A stretch of 64,000 nt of DNA. Origin: Planctomycetota bacterium. GTDB lineage: Bacteria > Planctomycetota > UBA1135 > GCA-002686595. The stretch spans positions 1 to 64,000 of the forward strand of contig JADHOC010000005.1 of assembly GCA_016779205.1 (NCBI GenBank). The letters run 5' to 3'. The translations under genes and the position numbers were made by a program. Positions 51,651 to 61,032 of the stretch are shown here, one piece after another (position 1 is the first letter of the stretch; every line of letters begins with the position of its first letter). The notes under the pieces were generated by a model. That model was not told where the DNA came from. It ran no database searches and saw only the letters and a list, made by a program, of their open reading frames with translations.

Positions 51651-52766
51651 ATGGAAGGAAGTCCTCCCCTGAAGGTACTGCTCGCCGATGACGAGCAGCT
51701 GACCCTCGACGTCCTCGGCGCGTCGCTGACCGCCCAGGGCCTCGACGTCGTCCTGGCGTCGACCTCGGCGGACGCCATCCGGGCGGTGGAGGCCTCCGCC
51801 TTCGACGCGGTGATCACCGACGTGGTGTTCGACGGCACCAGCGAGGGCGAGCAGATCCTGGCCGCGACGCGCAAGCTGCGCCCCGACACGGTGTGCCTCC
51901 TCATGACCGGGTACCCCCGGGTCGAGGCCGCGGTCCAGGCCATGAAGGTGGGCGCCGTGGACTACCTCCAGAAGCCCGTGGACCCCGAGCTCCTCGGGGC
52001 CACGATCCAGCGGGCCGTGCGAGAGCAGCGGCTGAGCTCGGAGGAGCTCCCCTACCAGGACCTCGTCGACATCCTCTCGGGCCTCGTGGCCAAGTCGATC
52101 GAGCGCGTGGACCCGTACACGGCAGGGCACGGGGAGCGGACCCGCAAGTACTGCAAGATGGTCGCCGAGGACTTCGGCCTCGACCGCAAGACCATCGAGC
52201 ACCTCGAGCTGGGAGCCATCGCCCACGACTACGGGAAGATCTTCCTCGACGACCTCGGCTTCCTGACCAAGAAGGGGCCCCTCACCCCCGCCGAGCGCCG
52301 CGAGATGCAGCGGCACCCGCTGGTCGGCGCCGAGCGCCTCGGCGAGCACCCGCAGCTCAAGCGGGTGGTCCAGTACGTGGTGGAGCACCACGAGCGCTGG
52401 GACGGGCTGGGATACCCGTTCCGCCTGCGCGGTGAGGAGATCTCCCGGCCAGGACGGATCCTCTGCGTGGTCGAGGTCTTCGACTCCCTCACGACCCGGC
52501 GCTCGTACAAGGGCGCCTGGTCGCTCCAGAAGACGATCGACTTCTTCGAGTCCCAGTCCGGCCGGGCCTTCGCTCCGGACATCATCGACACCTTCCTCCG
52601 GCTCCTCGAGGTGCACGGGGAGGAGTGGCTGATGGCGCCCAGGGCCGACCTCGCGGCGGCGGGGCTGCTGGTCCCGGCGGAGAGGGGGACCACGGAGCCC
52701 CCCCAGGCCGGGGCCCCTCCCTCCTCGGCCATCGGCCCGGCCCAGGCCGCGACCGTCCGCCCCTGA
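51651..52766 (+). CDS. Response regulator with HD-GYP phosphodiesterase domain (RpfG-like)
   Basis: This 371-aa protein has a receiver domain (about 7-125) with D13/D14, phospho-acceptor D57 and K108, then an HD-GYP domain (about 135-310). The HD-GYP residues are complete: H192-D193 (AHDYGK), RHPLVG, HHERWDGLGYP (GYP at 254-256). It should hydrolyse c-di-GMP; some HD-GYP enzymes hydrolyse 3',3'-cGAMP instead. No histidine kinase is adjacent. It is the only cyclic-dinucleotide enzyme in the window, which also carries a GEMM riboswitch at 62944. Confidence 0.92.
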   Translation: MEGSPPLKVLLADDEQLTLDVLGASLTAQGLDVVLASTSADAIRAVEASAFDAVITDVVFDGTSEGEQILAATRKLRPDTVCLLMTGYPRVEAAVQAMKVGAVDYLQKPVDPELLGATIQRAVREQRLSSEELPYQDLVDILSGLVAKSIERVDPYTAGHGERTRKYCKMVAEDFGLDRKTIEHLELGAIAHDYGKIFLDDLGFLTKKGPLTPAERREMQRHPLVGAERLGEHPQLKRVVQYVVEHHERWDGLGYPFRLRGEEISRPGRILCVVEVFDSLTTRRSYKGAWSLQKTIDFFESQSGRAFAPDIIDTFLRLLEVHGEEWLMAPRADLAAAGLLVPAERGTTEPPQAGAPPSSAIGPAQAATVRP

Positions 52767-52774
52767 GGGAGTGC

Positions 52775-52795
52775 GGCGGGCCCGACGATCCCGCC
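52775..52795 (+). terminator. Candidate terminator hairpin after the HD-GYP gene
   Basis: GGCGGG and CCCGCC form a 6-bp stem 8 nt after the stop, with GGGCCC palindromes alongside that allow alternative pairing. No U-tract follows, so this is tentative. Confidence 0.35.
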
Positions 52796-52924
52796 GGGCC
52801 CCCTTCCCATCCCCCATCCCGCCGGAGGGGGTAGTGGGGCCGTAGCTCCGCGGCTAAACTGTTCGGCCTCCTCCGGGTTCGACGCGTCGGCCCCGGTGCT
52901 TTTTTTGCCTGTTGAAGAAACGCC

Positions 52925-52940
52925 AGCGACGCTCGTCGCT
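52925..52940 (+). other. Palindrome and T-run upstream of the FGE-like gene
   Basis: AGCGAC-GCTC-GTCGCT is a perfect hairpin 18 nt before the GTG start. A run of seven T (52900-52906), rare at this G+C, lies just upstream. These could be an operator and an upstream promoter part, but no convincing -35/-10 pair was found. Confidence 0.3.
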
Positions 52941-52958
52941 AGGTGAGGGGCCTCCCCA

Positions 52959-54836
52959 GTGGGATCCATGACCTCCACGACGTCGAATCAGATGCGCACC
53001 ACCCTCAACGCCCTCGCAGCCCCGCTCTGCCTGGCTGCATTCACGCTGTCCTCCCCGGCCCTCAGGCTCACTCCCAGCACCACGGTGCTGGACAAGAAGA
53101 AGGGCGACGACGCCTCCCCCATGGTCGAGGCCTCCAAGGTCGCGCCCCCGGGGACAGTCCCGGTGAAGGGCGGCAGCACCCGTGTGGGGTCAAACCCCAA
53201 GGACATCGAGGAGCTCCTCCAGACCGAGGCCTATCAGGGCTACGCCCGGACGCTGGACGGCGAGACGCCGCAGCATGACGTCAAGATCGAACCCTTCCAC
53301 ATGGGGAAGTTCGAGGTGACGAACGAGCAGTACCTCGCCTTCGTCGAGGACACCGGATATCGCCCCCCCACCCACTGGGGAGAGGCCGCGATCTTCGCCG
53401 CGCAGACGGAGCTCGGTCGCCAGGAGGCAGAGAAGGCCAAGGCCGCCCGCGACGCCGGCGAGCGCTACGTCCGCAAGAAGTGGGACAACGGCATGAAGAA
53501 GCGCTGGTGGGACGAGAACTGGGCGGACGCCGAGTGGTCCATCCCCGAGGGCCTCGAGTCCGCGCCGGTGGTGTTCGTCGACTTCAGCGACGCGTCCGCC
53601 TACTGCGAGTGGGCCGGCGTGCGGATCCCCTCGGAGGAGGAGTGGATCCACTCCGCCCGCGGGAACAAGGAGCAGTGGTTCCCCTGGGGCAATGAGTGGG
53701 AGGCCGAGGGCCGCGCCCACACCCAGGAGAGCCGCCGCAAGAAGCTCTTCAACGTCGGCTCCTTCCCCGATGGTGCGAGCCCCTACGGCGTGATGGACCA
53801 GTCCGGCAGCGTCTGGGAGTGGACCACCGGCAACTACACCGCGTACCCGAAGTTCAAGCCGAACAAGTACAAGCTCAAGAAGTCGGGCGGCCGCAAGGAG
53901 ACCGTCGAGCCTGCGCCCCGCTGGAACGCTAACCAGCGCGTGGTGATGGGCGGCGCCTTCCAGTTCGAGCTGCTCGCTGCCCGCGTCACGACCCGCCGGG
54001 CCACCCCCCGAACCGAGACCACCGACGGCCTCGGCTTCCGGATCTCCGCGAGTACGGTCCCCGGCCGCGACATCGCGGACGCGGTCTGGCGCAACGTCAT
54101 CCGCAACTCCGGCGCCCGGAAGGGCGGCGAGTCCTTTGACTCGAGCGAGTCCGTGGGCATCGACCGGTACTCCACGAAGGAGATCGAGGGCAACCGCCCC
54201 GAGGGCTACGCCATCATCGATGGCTACGAGTACGCCGTGTTCGTGCCCCGCAACGAGCTGGCCGAGAGCCCTGGCGGCGAACTGAACCGCGCCTCGCGGA
54301 TCGCCCCGGTGCTGTTCGGTTACTTCTCCACCACGATTCCCTTCGCCGAGCCCAAGCTTGACCCGGGCAACTACCTGGTGGCCTACCGCGAGAAGGGAAA
54401 GGTCATCACCTCCGAGGAGGAGGCCGAGGCAGAGGCCAGCGACGAAGGCGAGGATGGCGAGGAGGCCGCCCCCGCCGAGATCACGGACGAGACGCCCCTC
54501 GAGCTCCTGAGCACCGAGCAGCGCCTCCTGCGCCAGATCGACCTCAACGAGAACCTCATCATCTTCATGGACGCCGAGACCGGCGAGTATGTCGCCTCAA
54601 TGAAGACCAAGAAGGCCCAGGACCAGAAGGACAACAAGCGGACCTCGGTCACTGGCGTCTCCGCCGAGCAGAAGACCGTCTGGGTGGGCGCGACCGTGAA
54701 GGAGAAGGTCCAGGAGACCCACGACTTCCTCACCTTCGACGCCAAGGTCCGCCGCACGGCGAAGTCGCGCATCATCCCGCTCAGCCTCCGGATGCGCGTC
54801 GAGAACGGCGCCATCGGCTCTGGCTGGCGTCGCTGA
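52959..54836 (+). CDS. Exported FGE/SUMF1-like protein with novel C-terminal region
   Basis: This 625-aa protein has a signal peptide (about 10-35) and a formylglycine-generating-enzyme-like domain (about 65-370). Motifs include DVKIEPFHMGKFEVTNEQYLAF, PVVFVDFSDASAYCEWAGVRIPSEEEW, SPYGVMDQSGSVWEWT and GLGFRIS. The active-site cysteine pair of true FGE is missing, so oxidase activity is unlikely; many such domains bind ligands or glycans. Residues 380-625 have no recognised domain and include an acidic stretch near 480-515. A terminator follows. The start may be GTG 52959, with GAGGGG 8 nt upstream, or ATG 52968. Confidence 0.85.
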   Translation: MGSMTSTTSNQMRTTLNALAAPLCLAAFTLSSPALRLTPSTTVLDKKKGDDASPMVEASKVAPPGTVPVKGGSTRVGSNPKDIEELLQTEAYQGYARTLDGETPQHDVKIEPFHMGKFEVTNEQYLAFVEDTGYRPPTHWGEAAIFAAQTELGRQEAEKAKAARDAGERYVRKKWDNGMKKRWWDENWADAEWSIPEGLESAPVVFVDFSDASAYCEWAGVRIPSEEEWIHSARGNKEQWFPWGNEWEAEGRAHTQESRRKKLFNVGSFPDGASPYGVMDQSGSVWEWTTGNYTAYPKFKPNKYKLKKSGGRKETVEPAPRWNANQRVVMGGAFQFELLAARVTTRRATPRTETTDGLGFRISASTVPGRDIADAVWRNVIRNSGARKGGESFDSSESVGIDRYSTKEIEGNRPEGYAIIDGYEYAVFVPRNELAESPGGELNRASRIAPVLFGYFSTTIPFAEPKLDPGNYLVAYREKGKVITSEEEAEAEASDEGEDGEEAAPAEITDETPLELLSTEQRLLRQIDLNENLIIFMDAETGEYVASMKTKKAQDQKDNKRTSVTGVSAEQKTVWVGATVKEKVQETHDFLTFDAKVRRTAKSRIIPLSLRMRVENGAIGSGWRR

Positions 54837-54853
54837 GCTCGGCTCACCCCCAG

Positions 54854-54890
54854 AGCCCCCCCGGCGCCGAACCGCGCCGGTGGGGCTTCT
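54854..54890 (+). terminator. Rho-independent terminator after the FGE-like gene
   Basis: AGCCCC...GGCGC pairs with GCGCC...TGGGGCT across a CGAACC loop, followed by TCTT. It is a long G+C stem directly after the stop and the best classical terminator of the window. Confidence 0.7.
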
Positions 54891-54922
54891 TCGTGGAATC
54901 ACCCCCCGTGCGTTGGCACGCT

Positions 54923-56329
54923 ATGCCCATGAAGACGCGCACCCGCATCTCCCTGTGCATGATCGCGAAGAACGAGGCCGGCTTCCTCGCTGGCTGTCTT
55001 CGATCCGTGCGCGGCGTGGTCCACGAGATGATCGTGGTCGACACCGGGTCCACCGATGACACCGTCGCGATCGCCGAGGCCGAGGGCGCCATCGTGGTGC
55101 ACTTCCCCTGGTGCGATGACTTCGCGCGGGCGAGGAACGCGGGCGTGGAGCGCGCCACGGGGACCCACATCCTGGTCCTCGACGCCGACGAGCGCCTGGC
55201 CCCCAACATGGGGCCGAACCTCCTCGACGCGGCGAACAACCCCCAGGTCCTCCTCGGCTGCCTGCCCCTGTACAACGCGAGCGAGATGGACGCGGACCCC
55301 GAGGAGGTCATGTCCGGCGCGAAGCAGCTCGGTGAGCTCGCCTTCGTCCCCAGGCTCTTCAGGAACCTCCCGGAGATGCGCTTCCACCGGCGCGTCCACG
55401 AGACCTTGACCGTGGGGTTCAACGAGCTCCACGCCCGCGGGCTCGGAGACACCTCCGCGGTGGGCGCGGCGCTCATCCACTACGGCGACGTCCCCTCCCA
55501 CCGCACGGGCCTCCGCAAGGACGACCGCAACACACGCCTCCTTCGTATGTGCCTGGAGGACGACCCGGCCGACGGCGAGATCGCAGGCTACCTGGTGGTC
55601 CAGCTGATCAAGGACGGGGAGCACGCCGAGGCACGCGCCATCGGCGAGCGACACTTTCGGCCGTTCCTCGAGCGCAACGAGAACCGTCCAGAGGGGCACT
55701 ACGCCGAGAACATGGTCCGCATCGGGTACTCCCTCGGGCTCCTCCAGACCGAGGCCGGTGACCACGCCGCCGCGCTCGCCACGGTCCAGGCTTCCCTGCG
55801 GTTCACCCCCGACCTCCACCCGAACCTCGTCTACGTGGAGGGCCTGGCCCACACGAGCCTCGGGAACAACGTCGAGGCGCACCGGTGCTTTGAAGCCGTG
55901 CTCGCTGCGCACGGCCAGCACTTCGCGCAGCCGGTCCTCCCCTCCATCACGGACGAGCTCTCTCGCCTGAAGATCAGCGGGCTGTACCTGAGCGAGGGCC
56001 GCTTCGACAGCGCCCGTGCCGCCCTGCCCACCACCGAGGGGGCCTGGAGCTTCGCCCGGTCCCTGCTGGCAGCGGAGATCGAGGTGGAGGCCGGCAACCC
56101 CGCGGAGGCCATGGCCATGCTCGCCCCCTTCGTCGACCTCCAGGGCCTGGCGCCGGACTGGTATGTCCTCGTGCACCGCGCCCTCTCCGCCCTCGGCGAT
56201 GAGACCGGGGACCTCCTCAGGATCGCCGCGGACGCCAAGCCCAGCGCTTGGCTGGAGAAGCGGCGGGCCGTGGCCCTCGGCTTGCCGACCCCCGGCCTGG
56301 ACGCCGCGGCGCAACAACCGGCGCGCTGA
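54923..56329 (+). CDS. Family 2 glycosyltransferase with TPR-like C-terminus
   Basis: This 468-aa protein has a GT-A domain (about 1-180) with SLCMIAKNEAGFLAGCLRS, the VVDTGSTDDT nucleotide-binding string and the DADE (VLDADERL) metal motif. The C-terminal half is helical repeats, probably TPRs. SunS-type and other GT2-TPR proteins share this layout and often glycosylate proteins or peptides. The acceptor is unknown. The ATG at 54923 was chosen; ATG 54929 is equally possible. Confidence 0.87.
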   Translation: MPMKTRTRISLCMIAKNEAGFLAGCLRSVRGVVHEMIVVDTGSTDDTVAIAEAEGAIVVHFPWCDDFARARNAGVERATGTHILVLDADERLAPNMGPNLLDAANNPQVLLGCLPLYNASEMDADPEEVMSGAKQLGELAFVPRLFRNLPEMRFHRRVHETLTVGFNELHARGLGDTSAVGAALIHYGDVPSHRTGLRKDDRNTRLLRMCLEDDPADGEIAGYLVVQLIKDGEHAEARAIGERHFRPFLERNENRPEGHYAENMVRIGYSLGLLQTEAGDHAAALATVQASLRFTPDLHPNLVYVEGLAHTSLGNNVEAHRCFEAVLAAHGQHFAQPVLPSITDELSRLKISGLYLSEGRFDSARAALPTTEGAWSFARSLLAAEIEVEAGNPAEAMAMLAPFVDLQGLAPDWYVLVHRALSALGDETGDLLRIAADAKPSAWLEKRRAVALGLPTPGLDAAAQQPAR

Positions 56330-56364
56330 CGACCCCCGCCCCCGAGGCGACGGAGGTGGTCAGC
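56325..56364. terminator. Hairpin between convergent glycosyltransferase and valS genes
   Basis: GCTGACGACC and GGTGGTCAGC pair in nine of ten positions across a 20-nt loop in the short gap between the converging genes. A bidirectional stop is likely, but it lacks a U-tract. Confidence 0.45.
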
Positions 56365-56368
56365 CCGA

Positions 56369-59041
56369 TCAGAAGCCCGCGACGTTGCGCTCGAGGAGTT
56401 CCTTCTCGAGCTCCAGCTCCTCGACCCGGAGGCGCTCGGCGGCGATGACCTCGTCGTCGGCCTTGGCCAGGAAGCCCGGGTTCTCGAGCTTCTTCTTCGC
56501 GCCCATCAGCGCCTTGCCTGCCTTCGCGGCCCGCCCCTCGAGGACGGTCTTGAGCTTGTCGAAGTCGACGTCCTCGCCGAGCACCACGTAGGCCTCGATT
56601 CCGCCGGCCACGGCGACGGCGCTCGCCTCGGGCCGCGGGGCAGCGCTGTCGAGGGTCAGGGACTCCAGGACGGCCAGGGAGCGAATCGCGCCCTGGTGGC
56701 GGTCGAGCACCTCCCGGAGGTCCTCACGGGTGACGTTGGCGATCACCGGCAGGGGCCGGCGCTCGGCGACCATGGTGAGCGCCCGGACCTGGCGGACGCA
56801 GCCGACCAGGTCCTGGACCGCCTGCATCTCGCCCTCGGCGCCCTCATCCACGGCCAGGCCCTCGCCCGTGGGCCAGGGTGACACGGCGAGCATGTGCTCG
56901 GGCGTCTCCCCGAGGGTCTCGTGGAGCGCCTCCCAGAGCTTCTCGGTGATGTAAGGGGTGAAGGGATGCAGGAGCCCGAGCGTGTCCTTCAGGACCCGCG
57001 CGAGGGTGGTGCGGGCGTCCCTGGCCGAGGCCTCGTCGTCTCCGGTGAGGCGGTGCTTGGAGAGCTCGACGTACCAATCGCAGAAGTCGTTCCAGACGAA
57101 GCGGTACATGGTCGAGGCCGCGTCGTTGAAGCGGTACTCATCCAGGGCCGAGGAGACCTCTCCGATCGTGCGCGCGAGGCGGCTCATGATCCAGCGGTCC
57201 TCGAAGCGCGAGGACCGCTCGTCCGAGCGGTCACCGGCCAGGTTGAGCATCACGAAGCGCGCCGCGTTCCACACCTTGTTGCAGAAGCGGCTGCCCTGCT
57301 CGAAGCGGTCCGGCGCCAGGCGGACGTCCTGGCCCTCCTTGGTGAGGAGCACGAGCGAGAAGCGGACCGCGTCCGCGCCGTACTGCTCGATCATGTCCAG
57401 CGGGTCGATCCCGTTGCCCGCCGACTTGCTCATGCGCTTGCCCTTGGCGTCGAGCACCGTGGCGTGGATGTAGCAGGTGGAGAACGGGTTGCGCTCGCCC
57501 TCGGGGCGCTCCGGCATGAAGGCGTAGCCGGCCATGACCATGCGCGCGACCCACAGGTAGATGATCTCCTGGGCCGTCGAGAGAAACTGCGTCGGATAGA
57601 ACCGGGCGAGGTCCGTGGCGTCCTTGTCCGGCCACCCGAGGGTCGCGATCGGAAAGAGCCATGACGACGCCCAGGTGTCGAGCACGTCGGGGTCCTGGCG
57701 GACGATGGGCTTGCCGGTCTTGGGGTGCGCATCCCCGATCTCGAGCCCGTCGACCGAGGCCACCGCCACGTCGTCCTCGTCGTACCACACGGGGATCCGG
57801 TGCCCCCACCAGAGCTGACGCGAGATGCACCAGTCCTGGACGTTCTCGAGCCAGTGGAGGTAGACCTTCCCCCAGCGCTCCGGTCGGAACTGCAGATCGC
57901 CCTTCTTGAGGGCGCCGATGGCCGGCTCAGCGAGCGGCTCCATCTTGACGAACCACTGCTCGCTGACGAGCGGCTCCACGGGCGACTTGGAGCGGTCCGA
58001 GGTGGAGACGTTGTGGGTGATGTCCTCGACCTCCGCCAGGAGGCCCATCTCGTCCATCTGCGCCACGAGGTCCTTGCGCACCTTCTCGCGCGGCAGCCCG
58101 GCGAAGGGGCCGCCGTTGTCGTTGAGCGAGCCGTCCTTCTCGAGCAGGTTGATGATCGGGAGGTTGTGCCGCTGACCGCGCTCGTAGTCCGCGGGGTCGT
58201 GGCCGGGAGTGATCTTCACCGCGCCGGAGCCGAACTCCGGGTCCACGGAGTCATCAGCCACGATCGGGATCTCCCGATCCACGAAGGGCAGCTGGACCGT
58301 CTTGCCCACGAGGTCCCGGTAGCGGTCATCGTCGGGGTGCACCGCCACCCCGGTGTCGCCGAGCATGGTCTCGGGCCGCGTGGTGGCGACCACGAGGAAC
58401 TCCCCGTCGCGCCCCGTGATCGGGTAGCGCAGGTGCCAGAGCTTGCCCTTCTTCGTGACGTACTCGATCTCGTCGTCGCTGACGGCGGTCTGGAGCACGC
58501 AGTCCCAGTTGACGAGGCGGGCGCCGCGGTAGATCAGGCCCTTCTCCCAGAGGTCGACGAAGGACGTGCGCACCGCGAGGGACATGTCCTCGTCCATGGT
58601 GAACTTGGTCCGCGTCCAGTCGCACGAGCACCCGAGGCTCTTGAACTGGCGGAGGATCATGTTCCCGTGCTCCTCCTTCCAGTCCCAGATCCGGCGCAGG
58701 AACTCCTCCCGGCCGAGGTCGTCGCGGGTCTTGCCCTCCTCGGCGTAGATCCGCTTCTCGACGACCGCCTGGGTGGCGATCCCGGCGTGGTCGGTCCCCG
58801 GCACCCAGAGGGTGTCGTAGCCCGACTTGCGCCGGTGGCGGACCACGATGTCCTGCACCGTCCCGTTCAGCGCGTGGCCCATGTGGAGGACCCCGGTGAC
58901 GTTGGGCGGCGGGATCATCACCGTGAACGGCTTCCCGCTCCCCTCGCCCTCGGCGGGCGGTTGAAAGCAGCCGGAGTCGTTCCACTTGGTGTAGAGCGGC
59001 TCCTCGATGTCCTTGGGTGTGTAGCGCGTCGAGAGTTCCAT
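56369..59041 (-). CDS. valS: Valyl-tRNA synthetase
   Basis: This 890-aa class I synthetase charges tRNA-Val. The signature HMGH lies at residues 53-56 (VTGVLHMGHALNG). The KMSKS loop reads RMSKS near residue 534 (GKRMSKSAGNGIDP). The editing domain shows TTRPETMLGDTGVAVHP, and the C-terminal coiled coil includes ERLRVEELELEKELLERN. Start ATG 59041. Confidence 0.97.
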   Translation of the reverse strand: MELSTRYTPKDIEEPLYTKWNDSGCFQPPAEGEGSGKPFTVMIPPPNVTGVLHMGHALNGTVQDIVVRHRRKSGYDTLWVPGTDHAGIATQAVVEKRIYAEEGKTRDDLGREEFLRRIWDWKEEHGNMILRQFKSLGCSCDWTRTKFTMDEDMSLAVRTSFVDLWEKGLIYRGARLVNWDCVLQTAVSDDEIEYVTKKGKLWHLRYPITGRDGEFLVVATTRPETMLGDTGVAVHPDDDRYRDLVGKTVQLPFVDREIPIVADDSVDPEFGSGAVKITPGHDPADYERGQRHNLPIINLLEKDGSLNDNGGPFAGLPREKVRKDLVAQMDEMGLLAEVEDITHNVSTSDRSKSPVEPLVSEQWFVKMEPLAEPAIGALKKGDLQFRPERWGKVYLHWLENVQDWCISRQLWWGHRIPVWYDEDDVAVASVDGLEIGDAHPKTGKPIVRQDPDVLDTWASSWLFPIATLGWPDKDATDLARFYPTQFLSTAQEIIYLWVARMVMAGYAFMPERPEGERNPFSTCYIHATVLDAKGKRMSKSAGNGIDPLDMIEQYGADAVRFSLVLLTKEGQDVRLAPDRFEQGSRFCNKVWNAARFVMLNLAGDRSDERSSRFEDRWIMSRLARTIGEVSSALDEYRFNDAASTMYRFVWNDFCDWYVELSKHRLTGDDEASARDARTTLARVLKDTLGLLHPFTPYITEKLWEALHETLGETPEHMLAVSPWPTGEGLAVDEGAEGEMQAVQDLVGCVRQVRALTMVAERRPLPVIANVTREDLREVLDRHQGAIRSLAVLESLTLDSAAPRPEASAVAVAGGIEAYVVLGEDVDFDKLKTVLEGRAAKAGKALMGAKKKLENPGFLAKADDEVIAAERLRVEELELEKELLERNVAGF

Positions 59042-59152
59042 GGGATCCGGGCCCGACGGGGATGATCGAGCGGGCACATGGCATCCGACCGGCGCGGGCC
59101 GGTCAACCCGCGCCGCCGGATCGTCGAAATCCGGGGCCGCCGGGCTCCGAGG

Positions 59153-60100
59153 TCAGTGCACCCGCCCGAGCCCCGCCGCCACGCCCGGCAGGTCGACGGA
59201 GAGCGCCGCCGCGGCCCGGGTGGCGTCGAGCGACACGTCCCTGGGGCGTGGCGCCCCCGCGTCGAGGTCCGCCTGGCGCGTGGGGGTCAGCTCCGCCGCC
59301 GCCTCATCCCGGGAAAGCCCCATGGAGGTGAGCACCTCGACCCCCAGCTCGTACCGGGAGACCCGGTCCGGGCCGGCGAGGTGGACCACGCCGGGGGCGT
59401 CGAAGTCGAGGAGCTCGACGAGCGCCGCCGCGGCGCTGGAGACCTCCAGGGGCGTGCGCCACTCATCCACGAACAGGCGCGGGGACTCCCCACGGTCCAC
59501 CTGCCCCAGGAGGGAGTCACTGGCCCCGAGCCCCCGGCCAGCCGAGTCGCCGTAGAGGAGGGGGAGCCGCGCCACGGTCGCCGCGGGAGACGCCGCCATG
59601 ACGGCGCGCTCCCCGTCGAGCTTGGTCCGGCCGTACTCCGAGAGGGGCGCCGGCGGCGCGTCCTCGTCGAAGCCTCCGGCGGGCGCGTCCTCCCCGCCGA
59701 AGACGAGGTCCGTGCTCACGTGCACGAGGCGCGCATCGCTGGCGGCCGCCCAGCTGGCGAGCTGGGCGGGCACCTCCGCGTTCATGGCTCGGGCGCCGGC
59801 GGGGTCCGCCTCGCAGTCCGCGGCGCGACTGAGGGCCGCGCAGTGGATGATCTCTGTCGGACGGACGCGCTCAAGCAGCGCCGCGAGGTCCACCAGAAGG
59901 TCCGCCTCAATCCACTGCGCCGCCTCGCGCGGCGAGCAGAAGCGCGGCGCCAGCAGCGCGGAGCTCCGGCTCTGGGCGACCACCAGCGGGCCGAGCGGCT
60001 CGGAGAGGGTCGCCTCGGCCTGACTGCGGGCCACCGCCGCCGCCACCACATGGGCTCCGAGGAAGCCGCTCCCGCCGGTGATCAAGGTCGTCCGTTCCAC
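59153..60100 (-). CDS. NAD(P)-dependent epimerase/reductase, RmlD-like SDR
   Basis: This 315-aa extended short-chain dehydrogenase has [12 protein letters not shown] for cofactor binding, the [10 protein letters not shown] strand and catalytic Y-x3-K in [12 protein letters not shown]. The RmlD-like arrangement ([23 protein letters not shown]) suggests a dTDP-4-keto-sugar reductase, but no rmlABC genes are nearby. The start is GTG 60100, with TACCCT 7 nt upstream. Confidence 0.83.
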   Translation of the reverse strand: MERTTLITGGSGFLGAHVVAAAVARSQAEATLSEPLGPLVVAQSRSSALLAPRFCSPREAAQWIEADLLVDLAALLERVRPTEIIHCAALSRAADCEADPAGARAMNAEVPAQLASWAAASDARLVHVSTDLVFGGEDAPAGGFDEDAPPAPLSEYGRTKLDGERAVMAASPAATVARLPLLYGDSAGRGLGASDSLLGQVDRGESPRLFVDEWRTPLEVSSAAAALVELLDFDAPGVVHLAGPDRVSRYELGVEVLTSMGLSRDEAAAELTPTRQADLDAGAPRPRDVSLDATRAAAALSVDLPGVAAGLGRVH

Positions 60101-60107
60101 GCCGGGA

Positions 60108-60113
60108 AGGGTA
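60108..60113 (-). promoter_or_regulatory. TAnnnT -10 element giving a leaderless SDR mRNA
   Basis: The minus strand reads TACCCT, 7 nt before the GTG start. There is no Shine-Dalgarno sequence. It lies back to back with the kdsA element at 60174, so this 86-nt gap would contain two divergent leaderless promoters. Confidence 0.45.
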
Positions 60114-60173
60114 CTCCAGCGAGGCCCGCCCCCGGGCCGGTGAATCCCCTCCCCCTCCCTCGCCGCCGGTCGC

Positions 60174-60179
60174 TATGGT
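60174..60179 (+). promoter_or_regulatory. TAnnnT -10 element giving a leaderless kdsA mRNA
   Basis: TATGGT ends 7 nt before the kdsA ATG and is followed by GCCCCGC, with no ribosome binding site. Transcription from this box would start at the ATG itself. Confidence 0.5.
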
Positions 60180-60186
60180 GCCCCGC

Positions 60187-61014
60187 ATGTCCCGCCCCGC
60201 CCCCAACGCCTTCGAGATCGGCGGCCAGCCCATCGGCAACGGCCCCCTCTTCTTCCTCGCCGGTCCCTGCGTGCTCCAGTCGCGCCAGCTCGCCCTCGAC
60301 ATCGCCGGCACCCTCCGGGACCTGATGGCCGAGCGCGGGCTGCCCTTCATCTTCAAGGCGAGCTTCGACAAGGCCAACCGCTCCAGCATCGGCGGCGGCC
60401 GCGGCCCCGGCATGGAAGAGGGGCTGCAGTGGCTCTCGGAGATCCGGACCGAGGTGGGCGTTCCGGTGGTGACCGACGTGCACCTCCCCGAGCAGTGCGC
60501 GGCAGTGGCCGAGGTCGTGGACGTCCTTCAGATCCCCGCCTTCCTGTGCCGGCAGACGGACCTCCTGGTCGCCGCCGCCCGGACGGGGAAGCCGGTCAAC
60601 GTCAAGAAGGGGCAGTTCCTCGCGCCCTGGGACATGGCGAACGTGGTGAAGAAGGTGACCGACTCGGGCGGCGAGGCGGTGATGGTCACCGAGCGAGGGA
60701 CCTCGTTCGGGTACGGCAGGCTCGTGGTCGACATGGCCGGGCTGCGGGATATGGGCGAGACGGGCCACCCCGTCATCTTCGACGCTACCCACAGCGTCCA
60801 GCGCCCCGGCGCTCTTGGCGACCGCACCGGCGGCGACCGGACGCTGGTGCCGCTCCTCGCGCGCGCGGCGGTGGCCACCGGCGAGGTCCACGGGCTCTTC
60901 ATGGAGACCCACCCCGATCCGGACAGCTCCCCCTCCGACGGGCCGAACATGGTGCTGCTCGATCACATGCCGGCCGTGTTGGACGAGCTCATGGCCGTCC
61001 ACGCGGCCGTCTAG
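60187..61014 (+). CDS. kdsA: 3-deoxy-8-phosphooctulonate (KDO8P) synthase, metal-dependent type
   Basis: This 275-aa TIM-barrel enzyme condenses arabinose-5-P and PEP to KDO8P for LPS. It has LAGPCVLQS with C28, [24 protein letters not shown] with H202, [16 protein letters not shown] with E240 and D251. Cys at position 28 plus H202, E240 and D251 is the metal-binding set of the Aquifex-type enzyme; E. coli has Asn instead and needs no metal. Start ATG 60187. KdsB and KdsC are not in the window. Confidence 0.95.
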   Translation: MSRPAPNAFEIGGQPIGNGPLFFLAGPCVLQSRQLALDIAGTLRDLMAERGLPFIFKASFDKANRSSIGGGRGPGMEEGLQWLSEIRTEVGVPVVTDVHLPEQCAAVAEVVDVLQIPAFLCRQTDLLVAAARTGKPVNVKKGQFLAPWDMANVVKKVTDSGGEAVMVTERGTSFGYGRLVVDMAGLRDMGETGHPVIFDATHSVQRPGALGDRTGGDRTLVPLLARAAVATGEVHGLFMETHPDPDSSPSDGPNMVLLDHMPAVLDELMAVHAAV

Positions 61015-61032
61015 ACCGCCCGCGATCCGGGG

